A stretch of DNA of 64,000 nucleotides from Marinomonas posidonica IVIA-Po-181 (GCF_000214215.1 NC_015559.1:186001-250000); one strand, 5' to 3'. Positions 27,285 through 35,527 are shown, counted from the stretch's first letter. The notes: generated from the sequence alone by a model not told the origin. Program-made: numbers and translations.

Positions 27285-27847
27285 TGCGACAACGCTTTTT
27301 AGTCAGCGATTATGGGACTACTGTTATTGAATTTGCATTGTCGCTGCCTATTATTATTGGAATTCTGTTAGTGAGTACTGACTTATACAACATCAATCGT
27401 ATGAGGGGTGTTATGGAACAGGCTTCTCATAATCTTTCTTCTATTTTGGCCAATCAGCAGGAGTGGAATATCGACAGCTTTGACTATTTAGTTGAACACA
27501 CTATTGATGACCTTGTGGATGAAGAGTATGAGCTGATTGTGTCCAAGGTCAATATAGATAGATCAATGGATTGGTTACCCATTAGGCGAGGAAAGATAAG
27601 CGGTGTTTGTGCTGAAATGAGCTCAGGAAAACAATATTTAGATCAAATGCCAGAAGAGGATTCCGATGCCAATAATGCCTCCTTTTTGGTCATTCAGTTA
27701 TGTCGTTACAGTGATGATTTGATAATAAACAGCGGTTTGTTGGGAAGTAAAAAAATGGAGTCGATGTCAGTCAATCGTCTGCTTTATCATTCTGTTGTGT
27801 TGGATCAGAGGCTTTCAGGTGAAGTCGGTGTGGATTATGAAGAATAA
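27284..27847 (+). CDS. tadF: TadF-like pseudopilin
   Basis: This 187-residue protein has a TadE/TadF-type N-terminus (DYGTTVIEFALSLPIIIGILLVSTDLY). The hydrophobic helix with its Glu is followed by a periplasmic domain with two Cys residues (GVCAEM, VIQLCRY) that could form a disulfide. It is the last tad gene here. No TadG follows; the TadG-like gene lies before the locus at 2401-3984. It is labelled TadF from its position, as TadE and TadF are not easy to separate by sequence. Confidence 0.8.
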   Translation: MRQRFLVSDYGTTVIEFALSLPIIIGILLVSTDLYNINRMRGVMEQASHNLSSILANQQEWNIDSFDYLVEHTIDDLVDEEYELIVSKVNIDRSMDWLPIRRGKISGVCAEMSSGKQYLDQMPEEDSDANNASFLVIQLCRYSDDLIINSGLLGSKKMESMSVNRLLYHSVVLDQRLSGEVGVDYEE

Positions 27848-27862
27848 GGGTAAATAGACACA

Positions 27863-28234
27863 GTGTTGATAAAAAGTAAAAAACTAATGTATCAAATAAT
27901 CGCCGTAATAAGTTTAGGTCTGGCTATATTTGGAGTCATTACCCCGGGTTTTCCGGCAACAGAGTTTGTATTGTTGTGCGCTTGGTCTTCCGCAAAAGGA
28001 TCGCCAAAAATCCATCATTTTTTACATGCCAATCGCTTCACTGGTCCGGTTTTAAATGATTGGAGAAATGGAAAAGTTATATCGCTAAATAATAAAATTT
28101 TCTCATCAATTAGCATGCTTCTATGTGTGTGCTTTTTATTTTATAGCGGCCTCAATATTTATTTTATTGGTTTTGGCTTATTCGGAATCTCTATTAGTTT
28201 TATTTGGGTTTGGTCACGTCCGAGTCATGTATAA
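27863..28234 (+). CDS. DUF454 (YbaN-like) inner-membrane protein
   Basis: This small membrane protein of 123 residues has the DUF454 pattern: LGLAIFGVITPGFPATEFVLLCAWSSAKGSPKIHHFL near the start, then NRFTGPVLNDWRNGKVIS. Three to four hydrophobic helices are visible. Function is unknown. In other bacteria the family sometimes lies near heme-related genes, and here a heme oxygenase follows. It starts at GTG 27863, 15 bases after tadF, with AAGGG upstream; an internal ATG at 27887 is possible. Confidence 0.85.
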   Translation: MLIKSKKLMYQIIAVISLGLAIFGVITPGFPATEFVLLCAWSSAKGSPKIHHFLHANRFTGPVLNDWRNGKVISLNNKIFSSISMLLCVCFLFYSGLNIYFIGFGLFGISISFIWVWSRPSHV

Positions 28235-28335
28235 AAGGACAAACGAACATGAGTTTTTCTTAATATAAATTTCATGGCTATTTTGTCGGTCCATTCTTAT
28301 TATTTTAAGAGTTTCAAATGTTATCGAGGTGCCCA

Positions 28336-28923
28336 ATGGAAACCGTTCAAGAAAAACCAGAAATTCTTACCTTTGCTAAAAAGCTGAAATATTCAACCAG
28401 AACCAATCACGATAGTGTTGACCAACTCGTGATGCAATCTGAACCTTTTTTAAATAACGAAAATTATGCCAAGTTTCTGCGTCTACAGCATATCTTTCAC
28501 TTAAGTGTCGCGCCTTTTTATCAGAATGATGATTTGCAAGAATGGTTTCCTGGTTTAGCCGATTTACCTAGGCTGTCAGCGGTGGAGTCTGATCTAAAAG
28601 ATTTGGAACTTGAGCCGAATGTTTCGCCTGATCAAATCGCGTCAGTCTCAAATCTATTCCAAGCAATTGGTTGGCTGTATTGTGCTGAAGGCTCCAACAT
28701 CGGCGCCGCGTTTCTTTATAAGGAAACGCAGAAGCTCAATTTTGATGCGGAGCATGGTGCTAAACACTTGGCGGCACATCCTGAAGGACGGGCACCGCAT
28801 TGGCGTAAATTTGTTGCACAACTGGATGCGTTAAAGCTGACAGAAGAACAAGAGATCGAAGCTGTGAAGGGGGCAACTGAAGCCTTTGCGTTCTACAAGA
28901 AAACATTAAAGAGCTTAGCTTAA
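28336..28923 (+). CDS. Biliverdin-producing heme oxygenase
   Basis: This 195-residue, all-helical protein is of the bacterial HemO/BphO type. The likely heme-ligand His sits in RTNHDSVDQLVM, and the distal region shows LYCAEGSNIGAAFLYKETQ. Such enzymes open heme to biliverdin, CO and iron, for iron gain or bilin supply. ATG 28336 is preferred because GAGGT lies 6 bases before it; ATG 28318 is an alternative. No phytochrome or heme-uptake gene adjoins it, so its purpose here is open. A terminator follows directly. Confidence 0.85.
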   Translation: METVQEKPEILTFAKKLKYSTRTNHDSVDQLVMQSEPFLNNENYAKFLRLQHIFHLSVAPFYQNDDLQEWFPGLADLPRLSAVESDLKDLELEPNVSPDQIASVSNLFQAIGWLYCAEGSNIGAAFLYKETQKLNFDAEHGAKHLAAHPEGRAPHWRKFVAQLDALKLTEEQEIEAVKGATEAFAFYKKTLKSLA

Positions 28924-28936
28924 CGATTCAATCTAT

Positions 28937-28963
28937 AAAGCACCTAACCCTAGGTGCTTTTTC
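28937..28963 (+). terminator. Rho-independent terminator after heme oxygenase
   Basis: A perfect 10-bp stem AAAGCACCTA/TAGGTGCTTT with a 4-base loop runs into TTTTT. It lies between the convergent heme oxygenase and doxX genes, so it may serve both. Confidence 0.88.
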
Positions 28964-28967
28964 GGGT

Positions 28968-29438
28968 CTACAACGGGCGTCTGAGCTGATCCAGTGAGAA
29001 TTTTCCTGCCCCTTTACGCATCAACAATAGACTAATCGCCAGCCAGGTACCGTGTGTCGCATAAGCATCTGGATACACAAAGATCTGAATCACTAAGGTC
29101 ATCAATGCTAGACCAAGTGCAGCATAACGAGTTAGAAAACCGATCAGAACCAGCACAGCGAGTACGTGCTCGGCAATGGTTGCCATCACCGCCGCAAATG
29201 CGGGTGGCAAAAGTGGTAAGGCATATTCGTGTTCAAATAAGAAATAGGTGGTGTCCGAAATGTGCGGCCATCCGAGTTGGAATTGCATGCTGATGAAGTT
29301 AATGGCAAAGCCATCTATTTTTGTCTGAGCAGACAACCAGAACACGGCCGCTAGGGAAAAACGGGCGATTAATAAAATCAGAGATTCTGGGATGTTCTTT
29401 AAGGCCGTTTCAAGGGTGTTAAATAATGTCGATAGCAT
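28968..29438 (-). CDS. DoxX-family membrane protein
   Basis: This is a 156-residue protein with four hydrophobic helices and the DoxX start ARFSLAAVFWLSAQTKIDGF. The family is linked to thiosulfate or other redox chemistry at the membrane. It is a frequent last gene in bufferin-type (DUF2282/DUF692/DUF2063) operons, as here, lying 13 bases after bufC on the same strand. I infer a role in redox or metal stress together with the bufferin. No cofactor motif is visible. Confidence 0.85.
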   Translation of the reverse strand: MLSTLFNTLETALKNIPESLILLIARFSLAAVFWLSAQTKIDGFAINFISMQFQLGWPHISDTTYFLFEHEYALPLLPPAFAAVMATIAEHVLAVLVLIGFLTRYAALGLALMTLVIQIFVYPDAYATHGTWLAISLLLMRKGAGKFSLDQLRRPL

Positions 29439-29451
29439 GGCGTTGTCTCTT

Positions 29452-30201
29452 TTAGTCAGTCATTAGGGAAATGTTACGGATTAGCTTCCATTCAATGAGT
29501 TTGGCTAGGCTGCTACCAAGATCGAAATCGTCTGATTCAGGGACGGCGCTTGCTAACGGTATGTGTTCTTGTAGTGCTTTGATAAAACAGGCTTGATCAA
29601 ATGAGATGACACTTAGTTTAGCGTATAAAAAGCTTTTATGGAGAAGTATGTACTCACTTTCATTGATGTCGATGTGATCACTTGAGACATCCTGCTGATT
29701 CGCCAGAAACAAGGAGCCAATCGCGAAAGGGGCATGTAAAAGCTGGCAGTTTGGCGTGATCTCCATCAAGAGTTGGCCCGGGTCATGTGTCTTTTCAAAG
29801 GTTACCGCGATGGATTGATGATTTAACGTATCCATTTCAGCGGCATGGGTCAGTTGCAGTAATTGATACTCCAAGCTGGCCATATCAGGTAGAAAAGCTA
29901 CACTTTGAGCCGGTTCGAATTGTCTAATAAACTCTGAAAAATTGGCCCCATACTCACTGATAATCGGGGACGTAGGGGGGTGATGAAGTAAAAATTCCCG
30001 CGCCATGGCGCGAAAAAAATCCTCGCCAACGAGTTTTTGCGTGACCGGGAAAATATCCGCCAATGCTTCCTGTAATGACACCACCAGATTATTTTGATAC
30101 ACCTGAAAGCGCACGGCTTTTTCTGTCGCTTCACCACTGAGTAGAGGATAAAGGTGGCTTTTGTCCTGCGATAACAAGGCTTGGATAAAATCACGATGCA
30201 T
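29452..30201 (-). CDS. bufC: BufC-type partner protein (DUF2063)
   Basis: This 249-residue protein has the DUF2063 N-terminal domain: RFQVYQNNLVVSLQEALADIFPVTQKLVGEDFFRAMAREF, followed by a C-terminal region with HPPTSPIISEYGANFSEFI. In bufferin biosynthesis DUF2063 proteins pair with the DUF692 enzyme and are thought to recognise the precursor peptide. Its start overlaps the bufB stop by 11 bases, which supports coupled translation. Confidence 0.88.
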   Translation of the reverse strand: MHRDFIQALLSQDKSHLYPLLSGEATEKAVRFQVYQNNLVVSLQEALADIFPVTQKLVGEDFFRAMAREFLLHHPPTSPIISEYGANFSEFIRQFEPAQSVAFLPDMASLEYQLLQLTHAAEMDTLNHQSIAVTFEKTHDPGQLLMEITPNCQLLHAPFAIGSLFLANQQDVSSDHIDINESEYILLHKSFLYAKLSVISFDQACFIKALQEHIPLASAVPESDDFDLGSSLAKLIEWKLIRNISLMTD

Positions 30202-31099
30202 TCAATGAGCCTCCCTGTTTTACCATTTGTCGAATGCGATCTGCAAAGGCCGCTTCGGCCATCAATTCTACCCACTCGGGTAAGTTACCGTCTCGCTCGA
30301 TGAGTGTAGGGCAATCGCCGAGTCGTTGTAAGGTGTATTGATACAAGGACCAAACATCTTGGCTGACAGCCTCATCATGACTGTCTATTTTTAATGGCAC
30401 GACCGGGTTGTTATCTAACGTATGGCCAGCCAAATGGATCTGTTTAACCGCTTCTATTGGGAAAGCCTCTAGGTAATCCATGGCTTGGTTATTCTGGTTA
30501 AAACAGGATACTTCAACATTATTAACATCAAGCAATAGACCGCAGCCAGTGCGTTTTACCATTTCTCTAATGAAATCAATTTCGCTGAAGTCACTATTGG
30601 TGAATGTCAGATACGTGGACGGATTTTCCATTAAGATCGGTTGTTTCATCAGGGTTTGAACTTGGTCTATGTGCTGACACACTCGATCTAAACTTTCTTT
30701 GTCGTATCGAATGGGCAGTAAGTCGTTATAAAAGTGGTGTCCATGAGTGGACCAAGCAAGGTGTTCTGAAAAATAGGCTGGCTGAATCTCTTCAACGAGT
30801 TGTGCGACTTTTTGGAGATGCGTGGTATCAAGAGGCGTTTTACCACCAATTGATAACCCCACGCCATGAATCGTCATGTCGTAATCTTGGCGAATTTGGC
30901 GCAAAAAATAGGCCGCAGGACCACCTTGGCTAAGGTAGTTTTCAGCATGTATTTCAAAAAAACCCACTGCTGGGCGATTTTCTAAAATGGTCTGATAATA
31001 GATGGGTTTGAGACTAACGCCAGAATGAGACGCAAAACAAGGAGTCGTTGTCTGCCCTTCTTGTTTTGCATGAGTCTCGTTTAACAAGGGATAGGTCAT
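30191..31099 (-). CDS. bufB: BufB-type MNIO enzyme (DUF692)
   Basis: This 302-residue TIM-barrel enzyme belongs to the multinuclear non-heme iron oxidative family. Metal-binding signatures are visible: GFFEIHAENYL, SEHLAWSTHGHHF, ILMENPSTY, GLLLDVNNVEVS, IHLAGHT with SHDEAV, and LIERDGNLP. Studied DUF692 enzymes modify Cys residues of small precursor peptides, for bufferins into sulfur heterocycles. The substrate here is most likely the peptide encoded 16 bases upstream. All expected His, Asp, Glu and Asn positions appear intact. Confidence 0.92.
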   Translation of the reverse strand: MTYPLLNETHAKQEGQTTTPCFASHSGVSLKPIYYQTILENRPAVGFFEIHAENYLSQGGPAAYFLRQIRQDYDMTIHGVGLSIGGKTPLDTTHLQKVAQLVEEIQPAYFSEHLAWSTHGHHFYNDLLPIRYDKESLDRVCQHIDQVQTLMKQPILMENPSTYLTFTNSDFSEIDFIREMVKRTGCGLLLDVNNVEVSCFNQNNQAMDYLEAFPIEAVKQIHLAGHTLDNNPVVPLKIDSHDEAVSQDVWSLYQYTLQRLGDCPTLIERDGNLPEWVELMAEAAFADRIRQMVKQGGSLNAS

Positions 31100-31114
31100 G
31101 ATACGTCGCGTTGA

Positions 31115-31390
31115 TTAAAACGCTTTTAACTGACCATGGCCTGTTGATGACGTTTTCGATGTCATCTCAGTGCAAGTGCCTGCAGGTACAAATTTCCATG
31201 CATTGGATTGGTAGTCTGTTTTTGATGTACCAGCGCAAGAAGTACCAGGACCCGCAGCACAGTCATTTTGACCTGCCAATGACACGCCGTAGCATTTTTC
31301 TTTGCTAGCGGCGTGAGCAGGCATGGCCACGGCAGAAAGCGCAATAGCAGTACTTAGAGCAACAGATAAAGTAGCGGTTGAATTTTTCAT
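31115..31390 (-). CDS. bufA: Bufferin-like precursor peptide (DUF2282)
   Basis: This 91-residue peptide has a Sec signal ([17 protein letters not shown], cleavage expected after residue 27). Its short mature part carries four Cys in the DUF2282 arrangement: EKCYGV, NDCAAG, TSCAG, GTCTEM. In the family these Cys are modified by the MNIO enzyme and the exported product buffers copper. The start has GAGG 8 bases before the ATG. It is transcribed as the first gene of bufA-bufB-bufC-doxX and has its own ECF-type promoter. The metal bound in this organism is inferred, not seen. Confidence 0.9.
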   Translation of the reverse strand: MKNSTATLSVALSTAIALSAVAMPAHAASKEKCYGVSLAGQNDCAAGPGTSCAGTSKTDYQSNAWKFVPAGTCTEMTSKTSSTGHGQLKAF

Positions 31391-31417
31391 TGTTAAAACC
31401 TCATAGTTTGTTATTTA

Positions 31418-31433
31418 AAAGACACGTGTCTTT
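31418..31433. repeat. Perfect 16-bp palindrome in the bufA leader
   Basis: AAAGACACGTGTCTTT reads the same on both strands. It lies between the proposed bufA promoter and the ribosome site. It could be a protein operator or, as RNA, a small hairpin at the 5' end of the message. Confidence 0.85.
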
Positions 31434-31446
31434 GGGTTACAAGCTT

Positions 31447-31475
31447 TTGACGTAGAATGGTTTTCATTTCTTACA
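31447..31475 (-). promoter_or_regulatory. Putative ECF-sigma promoter of bufA
   Basis: On the minus strand TGTAAG (31475-31470), a 17-base spacer and CGTCAA (31452-31447) resemble ECF -35 and -10 elements. The same pattern with a 16-base spacer precedes the ECF sigma gene. It begins 15 bases beyond the anti-sigma stop and ends 57 bases before the bufA start. Confidence 0.6.
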
Positions 31476-31489
31476 CACAAGACGAAAAA

Positions 31490-31684
31490 TTATTTTTTGT
31501 CGTCTTGATCAGGTAGTTTAGTATAGTGTTTGGAGATCGTGCGAAGATCTTCCATTTGTTTTCCAAATTGTTTGCATGACGAACATATCGCAGTGTGAAC
31601 ACCTAAGAGAACTTTCTCTTTGGTGGCGAGAGGTCGATCAAGCTTTTCCGATAGTAGCTGGGTAGCTTCTTTGCAATTCATCAT
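31490..31684 (-). CDS. Zinc-finger anti-sigma factor
   Basis: This is a 64-residue soluble protein starting MMNCKEATQLLSEK, with HTAICSSCKQF, the HxxxCxxC motif of ZAS-type anti-sigma factors. No membrane helix is present, so it would sense its signal in the cytoplasm or through release of the bound metal. Its start lies 3 bases after the sigma-factor stop, so the two are co-translated. A longer reading from 31711 is unlikely because it enters the sigma gene. It probably holds the adjacent sigma factor inactive until metal or redox stress. Confidence 0.85.
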   Translation of the reverse strand: MMNCKEATQLLSEKLDRPLATKEKVLLGVHTAICSSCKQFGKQMEDLRTISKHYTKLPDQDDKK

Positions 31685-31686
31685 AG

Positions 31687-32316
31687 TTAGGACGCCTTTG
31701 CTTGATACCAATTATCTTCTAGGCACTCTCTTAAACGTAAGCGAGCGCGATATAGGGTCACATTGAGGCTGGTAACGGAGATCTCTTCATTATGACAAAT
31801 CTCAGGCGTTTCCATTTCTAAAAACTCACGCATCATAAAAAGGCGACCGTATTTCTCAGGAAGCGCATTCAAACAAGCATCAAACACTCGCCAGAAATGT
31901 TCATTTTCGATCCCATGGTCTGGATCATCCCATTTCTGAGGGCGCTCGTGTTTTTGCCAATGGCCATTTTCACTAAAGAGTTTGTCCATCAACGCTTCCC
32001 CTGAAATATTTGGCCCCTCTTCCAGCTGACTGGCCACCACAAGACGTTTTTCTTTGCGCAGCAAGTCGATGAGTTTATTTTTTAAAATCGAAAATACCCA
32101 GGTTTTGAGTGCCGCTTGACGACCAAATTTATCAATATTCTGATACGCCGACAGCATCGCCTCTTGAACGGCATCCTCGGCAAGCTGAGCATCTTTGACT
32201 TGTAACATGGCAAATTTCAGCATTTGATTACGGAGTTCTTCCATAAATTCAAGATCGGTAAAAATGCCAACGGATGGCGAATTCGGTATATCAGACGATG
32301 GGTTTGCGTTAACCAT
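31687..32316 (-). CDS. ECF-family RNA polymerase sigma factor
   Basis: This 209-residue protein has sigma region 2 (FAMLQVKDAQLAEDAVQEAMLSAYQNIDKF, TWVFSILKNKLIDLLRKEKR) and region 4 (LNALPEKYGRLFMMREFLEMETPEICH, then TSLNVTLYRARLRLRECLE). The linker between them is long (about 50 residues). It heads the sigma/anti-sigma/bufABC/doxX cluster. The promoter-like element upstream is shared with bufA, which points to autoregulation and direct control of the bufferin operon. Confidence 0.92.
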   Translation of the reverse strand: MVNANPSSDIPNSPSVGIFTDLEFMEELRNQMLKFAMLQVKDAQLAEDAVQEAMLSAYQNIDKFGRQAALKTWVFSILKNKLIDLLRKEKRLVVASQLEEGPNISGEALMDKLFSENGHWQKHERPQKWDDPDHGIENEHFWRVFDACLNALPEKYGRLFMMREFLEMETPEICHNEEISVTSLNVTLYRARLRLRECLEDNWYQAKAS

Positions 32317-32339
32317 TTTAACCTCAGTACCTTAAGCGT

Positions 32340-32367
32340 TAGACGTTTGACGTTCACATTACTTACA
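32340..32367 (-). promoter_or_regulatory. Putative autoregulated ECF promoter of the sigma gene
   Basis: On the minus strand TGTAAG (32367-32362), a 16-base spacer and CGTCTA (32345-32340) match the element before bufA. The -10 lies 24 bases before the sigma start codon. Confidence 0.6.
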
Positions 32368-32385
32368 AAGTTTGCCAATGTTTTT

Positions 32386-32940
32386 TTATTGGCCGATGTT
32401 TGAATCTTCCGCTTCTGCTAGATATTCATCTTTGAGCTTAACGTAGTTTAGTCCAGCATATTGAAAGTATTCGATTTCTTTGACCTTAAGAGGACGAATT
32501 TGTTTCACTGGCGAGCCCATATACATAAACCCAGTTTCCAATCGTTTGCCTGGCGGCACAAGAGAACCGGCCCCAATAATGACTTCATCTTCAATAATCG
32601 CGCCATCAAGAATCGTGGTGCCCATGCCGACCAAGACTCGGCTGCCAATGGTACAACCATGCAACATGGCCATGTGACCAACGGTGACATCATCCCCAAT
32701 GGTAAGCGGATGTCCTTCTGGTTTATAGGTGCTGGCATGGGTGATATGAAGGCATGAGTTGTCCTGAATGCTAGTGCGCTTGCCAATGCGAATGCGGTGC
32801 ATATCGCCTCGGATGGCGACCAGCGGCCAAACGGAACTGTCGTCACCAATGATCACATCACCAATCACCACGGCATTGTCATCGACCCAAACTCGCTCAC
32901 CTAATTGTGGTGTATTACCGCGAAACGATTTCATCACCAT
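32386..32940 (-). CDS. Gamma-carbonic anhydrase-like protein (YrdA family)
   Basis: This 184-residue left-handed beta-helix protein has hexapeptide repeats (VVIGDVIIGDDSSVW onwards). It carries the three zinc-ligand His positions of gamma-carbonic anhydrases: CLHITHAS and VTVGHMAMLHGC. YrdA-like proteins have this fold, but measured carbonic anhydrase activity is variable, so the reaction is not certain. GTG/ATG choices upstream exist; the ATG at 32940 has AGGAGAG 6 bases before it. It is divergent from prlC. Confidence 0.88.
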   Translation of the reverse strand: MVMKSFRGNTPQLGERVWVDDNAVVIGDVIIGDDSSVWPLVAIRGDMHRIRIGKRTSIQDNSCLHITHASTYKPEGHPLTIGDDVTVGHMAMLHGCTIGSRVLVGMGTTILDGAIIEDEVIIGAGSLVPPGKRLETGFMYMGSPVKQIRPLKVKEIEYFQYAGLNYVKLKDEYLAEAEDSNIGQ

Positions 32941-33127
32941 TTGCACTCTCCTAGGTTTATAACCTGCATAATTAAGGTAACTATTAAGGCAATAGTCTTT
33001 CATGCATTGAAAAAAGCAAAAGACTACCTATCTTATTAAGCATTAGTTTTATTTGTACCTTACTACTGAAAGAGGACATTCTTCCTCAGTCGAAGGCTTA
33101 ATTACATTGTCAAAAGGATACCATGAT

Positions 33128-35155
33128 ATGTCTCAATCCGTGTGGGATGCGACGAGTTTACCGAATTTCTCCGGCGTGGAAGTGTCTAGTATAGAGGCGG
33201 ACTTAGACGCCATTTTAGCGCGCAATAAAGAGCAAATTGATGCTTGTGTCACAGCCAATCAAGAGCCCAGCTGGGAAAGCCTTATCCTACCTCTAGATCA
33301 ATTAGAGGACGACCTGAGTAACTTTTGGTCGCCAATCAGTCATTTAAATGCCGTGCAAAATACACCTGAGTTGCGTGCCGCTTATAATGCTTGCTTACCT
33401 AAACTAACTCAGTACTACACTGAATTAGGCCAGAATAAAGCCTTGTATCAGGCTTATAAAACCTTAGCGGAAAGCCCAGAAGCCACTCATTTATCAATTG
33501 CGCAACAAGAAACCTTAAAGCAAGCGGTGCGCGATTTTGAATTGTCAGGAGTGGGCTTAGAAGGTGAGGCAAAGCAACGTTATGGTGAAATCAGTCAGCG
33601 CTTGTCAGAGCTGAGCAGTCAATTTAGCGAAAATGTACTGGATGCTACGCAAGCTTGGAGCAAATTGATTACCGACGAGTCTGAATTGGCGGGTTTACCG
33701 GAATCTGCACTGGCTCAAGCCAAACAAATGGCGCAAGCAAAGGATAAAGAAGGTTGGTTATTTACCCTAGACTTCCCTTCTTACATGCCAGTCATGAGCT
33801 ACGCGGACAGTCCCGTGTTACGTGAAGAAATGTATCGTGCCTTTGCAACACGAGCATCGGATCAAGCGGATGTGAAATACGATAACGCGCCACTCATCAA
33901 GGACATTCTAGCCTTACGTCATGAAATGGCCGATATCCTTGGGTTTGAAAATTATGCTGAGCTGTCTGTGGCCACTAAAATGGCTGAAAATGGCCAGCAA
34001 GTTATTGATTTCTTAGATGATCTTGCGAGGCGATCAAAGCCTTCTGCTGAGCAGGATTTGGCCAACCTTGAAGCGTATGCCAAAGAAGAAAGTGGCATTG
34101 ATCAATTACAGGCTTGGGACATGACGTACTACGCAGAAAAACTGCGTCAGTATAAATACAGCATCTCACAAGAGGCATTACGTCCCTACTTCCCAATGGG
34201 TACAGTGTTGTCCGGATTGTTTCACGTGGCACAAACCTTATTTGCTGTGGATATCCGTGAAGAAAGTGAATTTGATCGTTACCATCAAGACGTCAAACTT
34301 TTCACCATCAGCAAGGAAGGAACAGACATTGCCCGTTTCTATCTCGACCCTTATGCTCGCGAAGGCAAGCGTGGCGGTGCTTGGATGGACGCTTGTCGAA
34401 CCCGCCGTCGTTTGAGCGATGCTCGTTTACAATTACCGGTTGCTTATCTGGTGTGTAATTTCACCCCGCCAATCGGTGAGCAAGCCGCTTTGTTAACCCA
34501 TGACGAAGTGACCACTCTGTTCCACGAATTTGGGCATGGCTTACATCATATGTTGACCCAAGTAGAAGAATCCGCCGTATCAGGTATTAATGGGGTGGCA
34601 TGGGATGCGGTCGAACTGCCTAGCCAATTTATGGAAAACTGGTGTTACGAGCCTGAAGCACTGGCTTACATTGCGGGACATCATGAAACCGGGGAACCTT
34701 TGCCGCAAGATTTGCTAGATAAAATGCTCGCGGCGAAAAACTTTCAGTCCGCTATGCAAATGGTAAGACAATTAGAATTTTCTTTATTCGATTTCAAATT
34801 GCACAAAGATTATCAGCCGGGTGTATCTGTTCAGTCCGTGCTAGATCAGGTACGTGCTGAGGTAGCCGTCGTGACACCGCCGTCGTTTAATCGTTTTCAA
34901 AATGGTTTCTCGCATATTTTTGCGGGTGGTTATGCCGCTGGCTACTACAGTTATAAATGGGCGGAAGTCTTGTCGGCCGATGCGTTTTCGAAATTTGAAG
35001 AGGATGGCATCTTTAACCAAGATACGGGCGCGCACTTCCGTGATACCATATTGGCTAATGGTGGTTCGCGACCTGCAGCCGAGTTGTTTGCTGCCTTCCG
35101 TGGCCGTGAGCCAAGCACGGATGCTTTGTTAAGACACAGTGGTATTGCCGCGTAA
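33128..35155 (+). CDS. prlC: Oligopeptidase A
   Basis: This is a 675-residue cytoplasmic zinc peptidase of family M3 that degrades short peptides, including cleaved signal peptides. The zinc motif HEFGHGLHH begins at His466, and the downstream Glu ligand lies in the GVAWDAVELPSQFMENW segment typical of M3A enzymes. Length matches the family. ATG 33128 (MSQSVWD) has AAAGGA upstream and is chosen over the TTG at 33053. Arrangement with yheV just after it is common in gammaproteobacteria. Confidence 0.93.
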   Translation: MSQSVWDATSLPNFSGVEVSSIEADLDAILARNKEQIDACVTANQEPSWESLILPLDQLEDDLSNFWSPISHLNAVQNTPELRAAYNACLPKLTQYYTELGQNKALYQAYKTLAESPEATHLSIAQQETLKQAVRDFELSGVGLEGEAKQRYGEISQRLSELSSQFSENVLDATQAWSKLITDESELAGLPESALAQAKQMAQAKDKEGWLFTLDFPSYMPVMSYADSPVLREEMYRAFATRASDQADVKYDNAPLIKDILALRHEMADILGFENYAELSVATKMAENGQQVIDFLDDLARRSKPSAEQDLANLEAYAKEESGIDQLQAWDMTYYAEKLRQYKYSISQEALRPYFPMGTVLSGLFHVAQTLFAVDIREESEFDRYHQDVKLFTISKEGTDIARFYLDPYAREGKRGGAWMDACRTRRRLSDARLQLPVAYLVCNFTPPIGEQAALLTHDEVTTLFHEFGHGLHHMLTQVEESAVSGINGVAWDAVELPSQFMENWCYEPEALAYIAGHHETGEPLPQDLLDKMLAAKNFQSAMQMVRQLEFSLFDFKLHKDYQPGVSVQSVLDQVRAEVAVVTPPSFNRFQNGFSHIFAGGYAAGYYSYKWAEVLSADAFSKFEEDGIFNQDTGAHFRDTILANGGSRPAAELFAAFRGREPSTDALLRHSGIAA

Positions 35156-35174
35156 CCATAAACAAGGCTGCATT

Positions 35175-35204
35175 AAGCCGCCCTAGCGTTCACTTCGGCG
35201 GCTT
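35175..35204 (+). terminator. Hairpin between prlC and yheV
   Basis: AAGCCGCC pairs with GGCGGCTT around a 14-base loop, but only three T follow. It could be a weak terminator or an attenuator that still lets yheV be read. Confidence 0.5.
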
Positions 35205-35219
35205 TGATGAGGACACAAA

Positions 35220-35480
35220 ATGACAGTAAAACGCTTTATTGCAGGGGCGGTATGTCCGCGTTGTAATGAGATGGATAAAATCCGTGCATGGCGAGATGAT
35301 GATGCTGAAAAGCAGCACAGAGAATGTGTCGCTTGTGGTTATCAAGATGAGCAATCGACTAATGTACAGGCGCAAGCGCCTGAATTGGCGACTCGTGTTA
35401 ATCAGCCACACGCCAGTGCGCCACAAGCAGAAGAAATGGTCATTAATTTCATACCAAACCCAGGCTCAACGAAACATTAA
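35220..35480 (+). CDS. yheV: YheV-family zinc-ribbon protein
   Basis: This is an 86-residue protein with two CxxC pairs (CPRCNEMDKIRAW and CVACGYQDE) forming a zinc ribbon, as in the DUF2387/YheV family. Its function is unknown, but it regularly lies next to prlC. The ATG has GAGGA 7 bases upstream. A strong terminator follows. Confidence 0.88.
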   Translation: MTVKRFIAGAVCPRCNEMDKIRAWRDDDAEKQHRECVACGYQDEQSTNVQAQAPELATRVNQPHASAPQAEEMVINFIPNPGSTKH

Positions 35481-35498
35481 TGGTTGTTCATAGAAGAT

Positions 35499-35527
35499 AA
35501 AACGGATCCCTTCGGGTCCGTTTTTTT
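35499..35527. terminator. Bidirectional rho-independent terminator
   Basis: AAAACGGATCC with a TTCG-type loop and GGTCCGTTTT is flanked by A on the left and T on the right. It lies between the convergent yheV and DUF3750 genes and can serve both. Confidence 0.88.
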
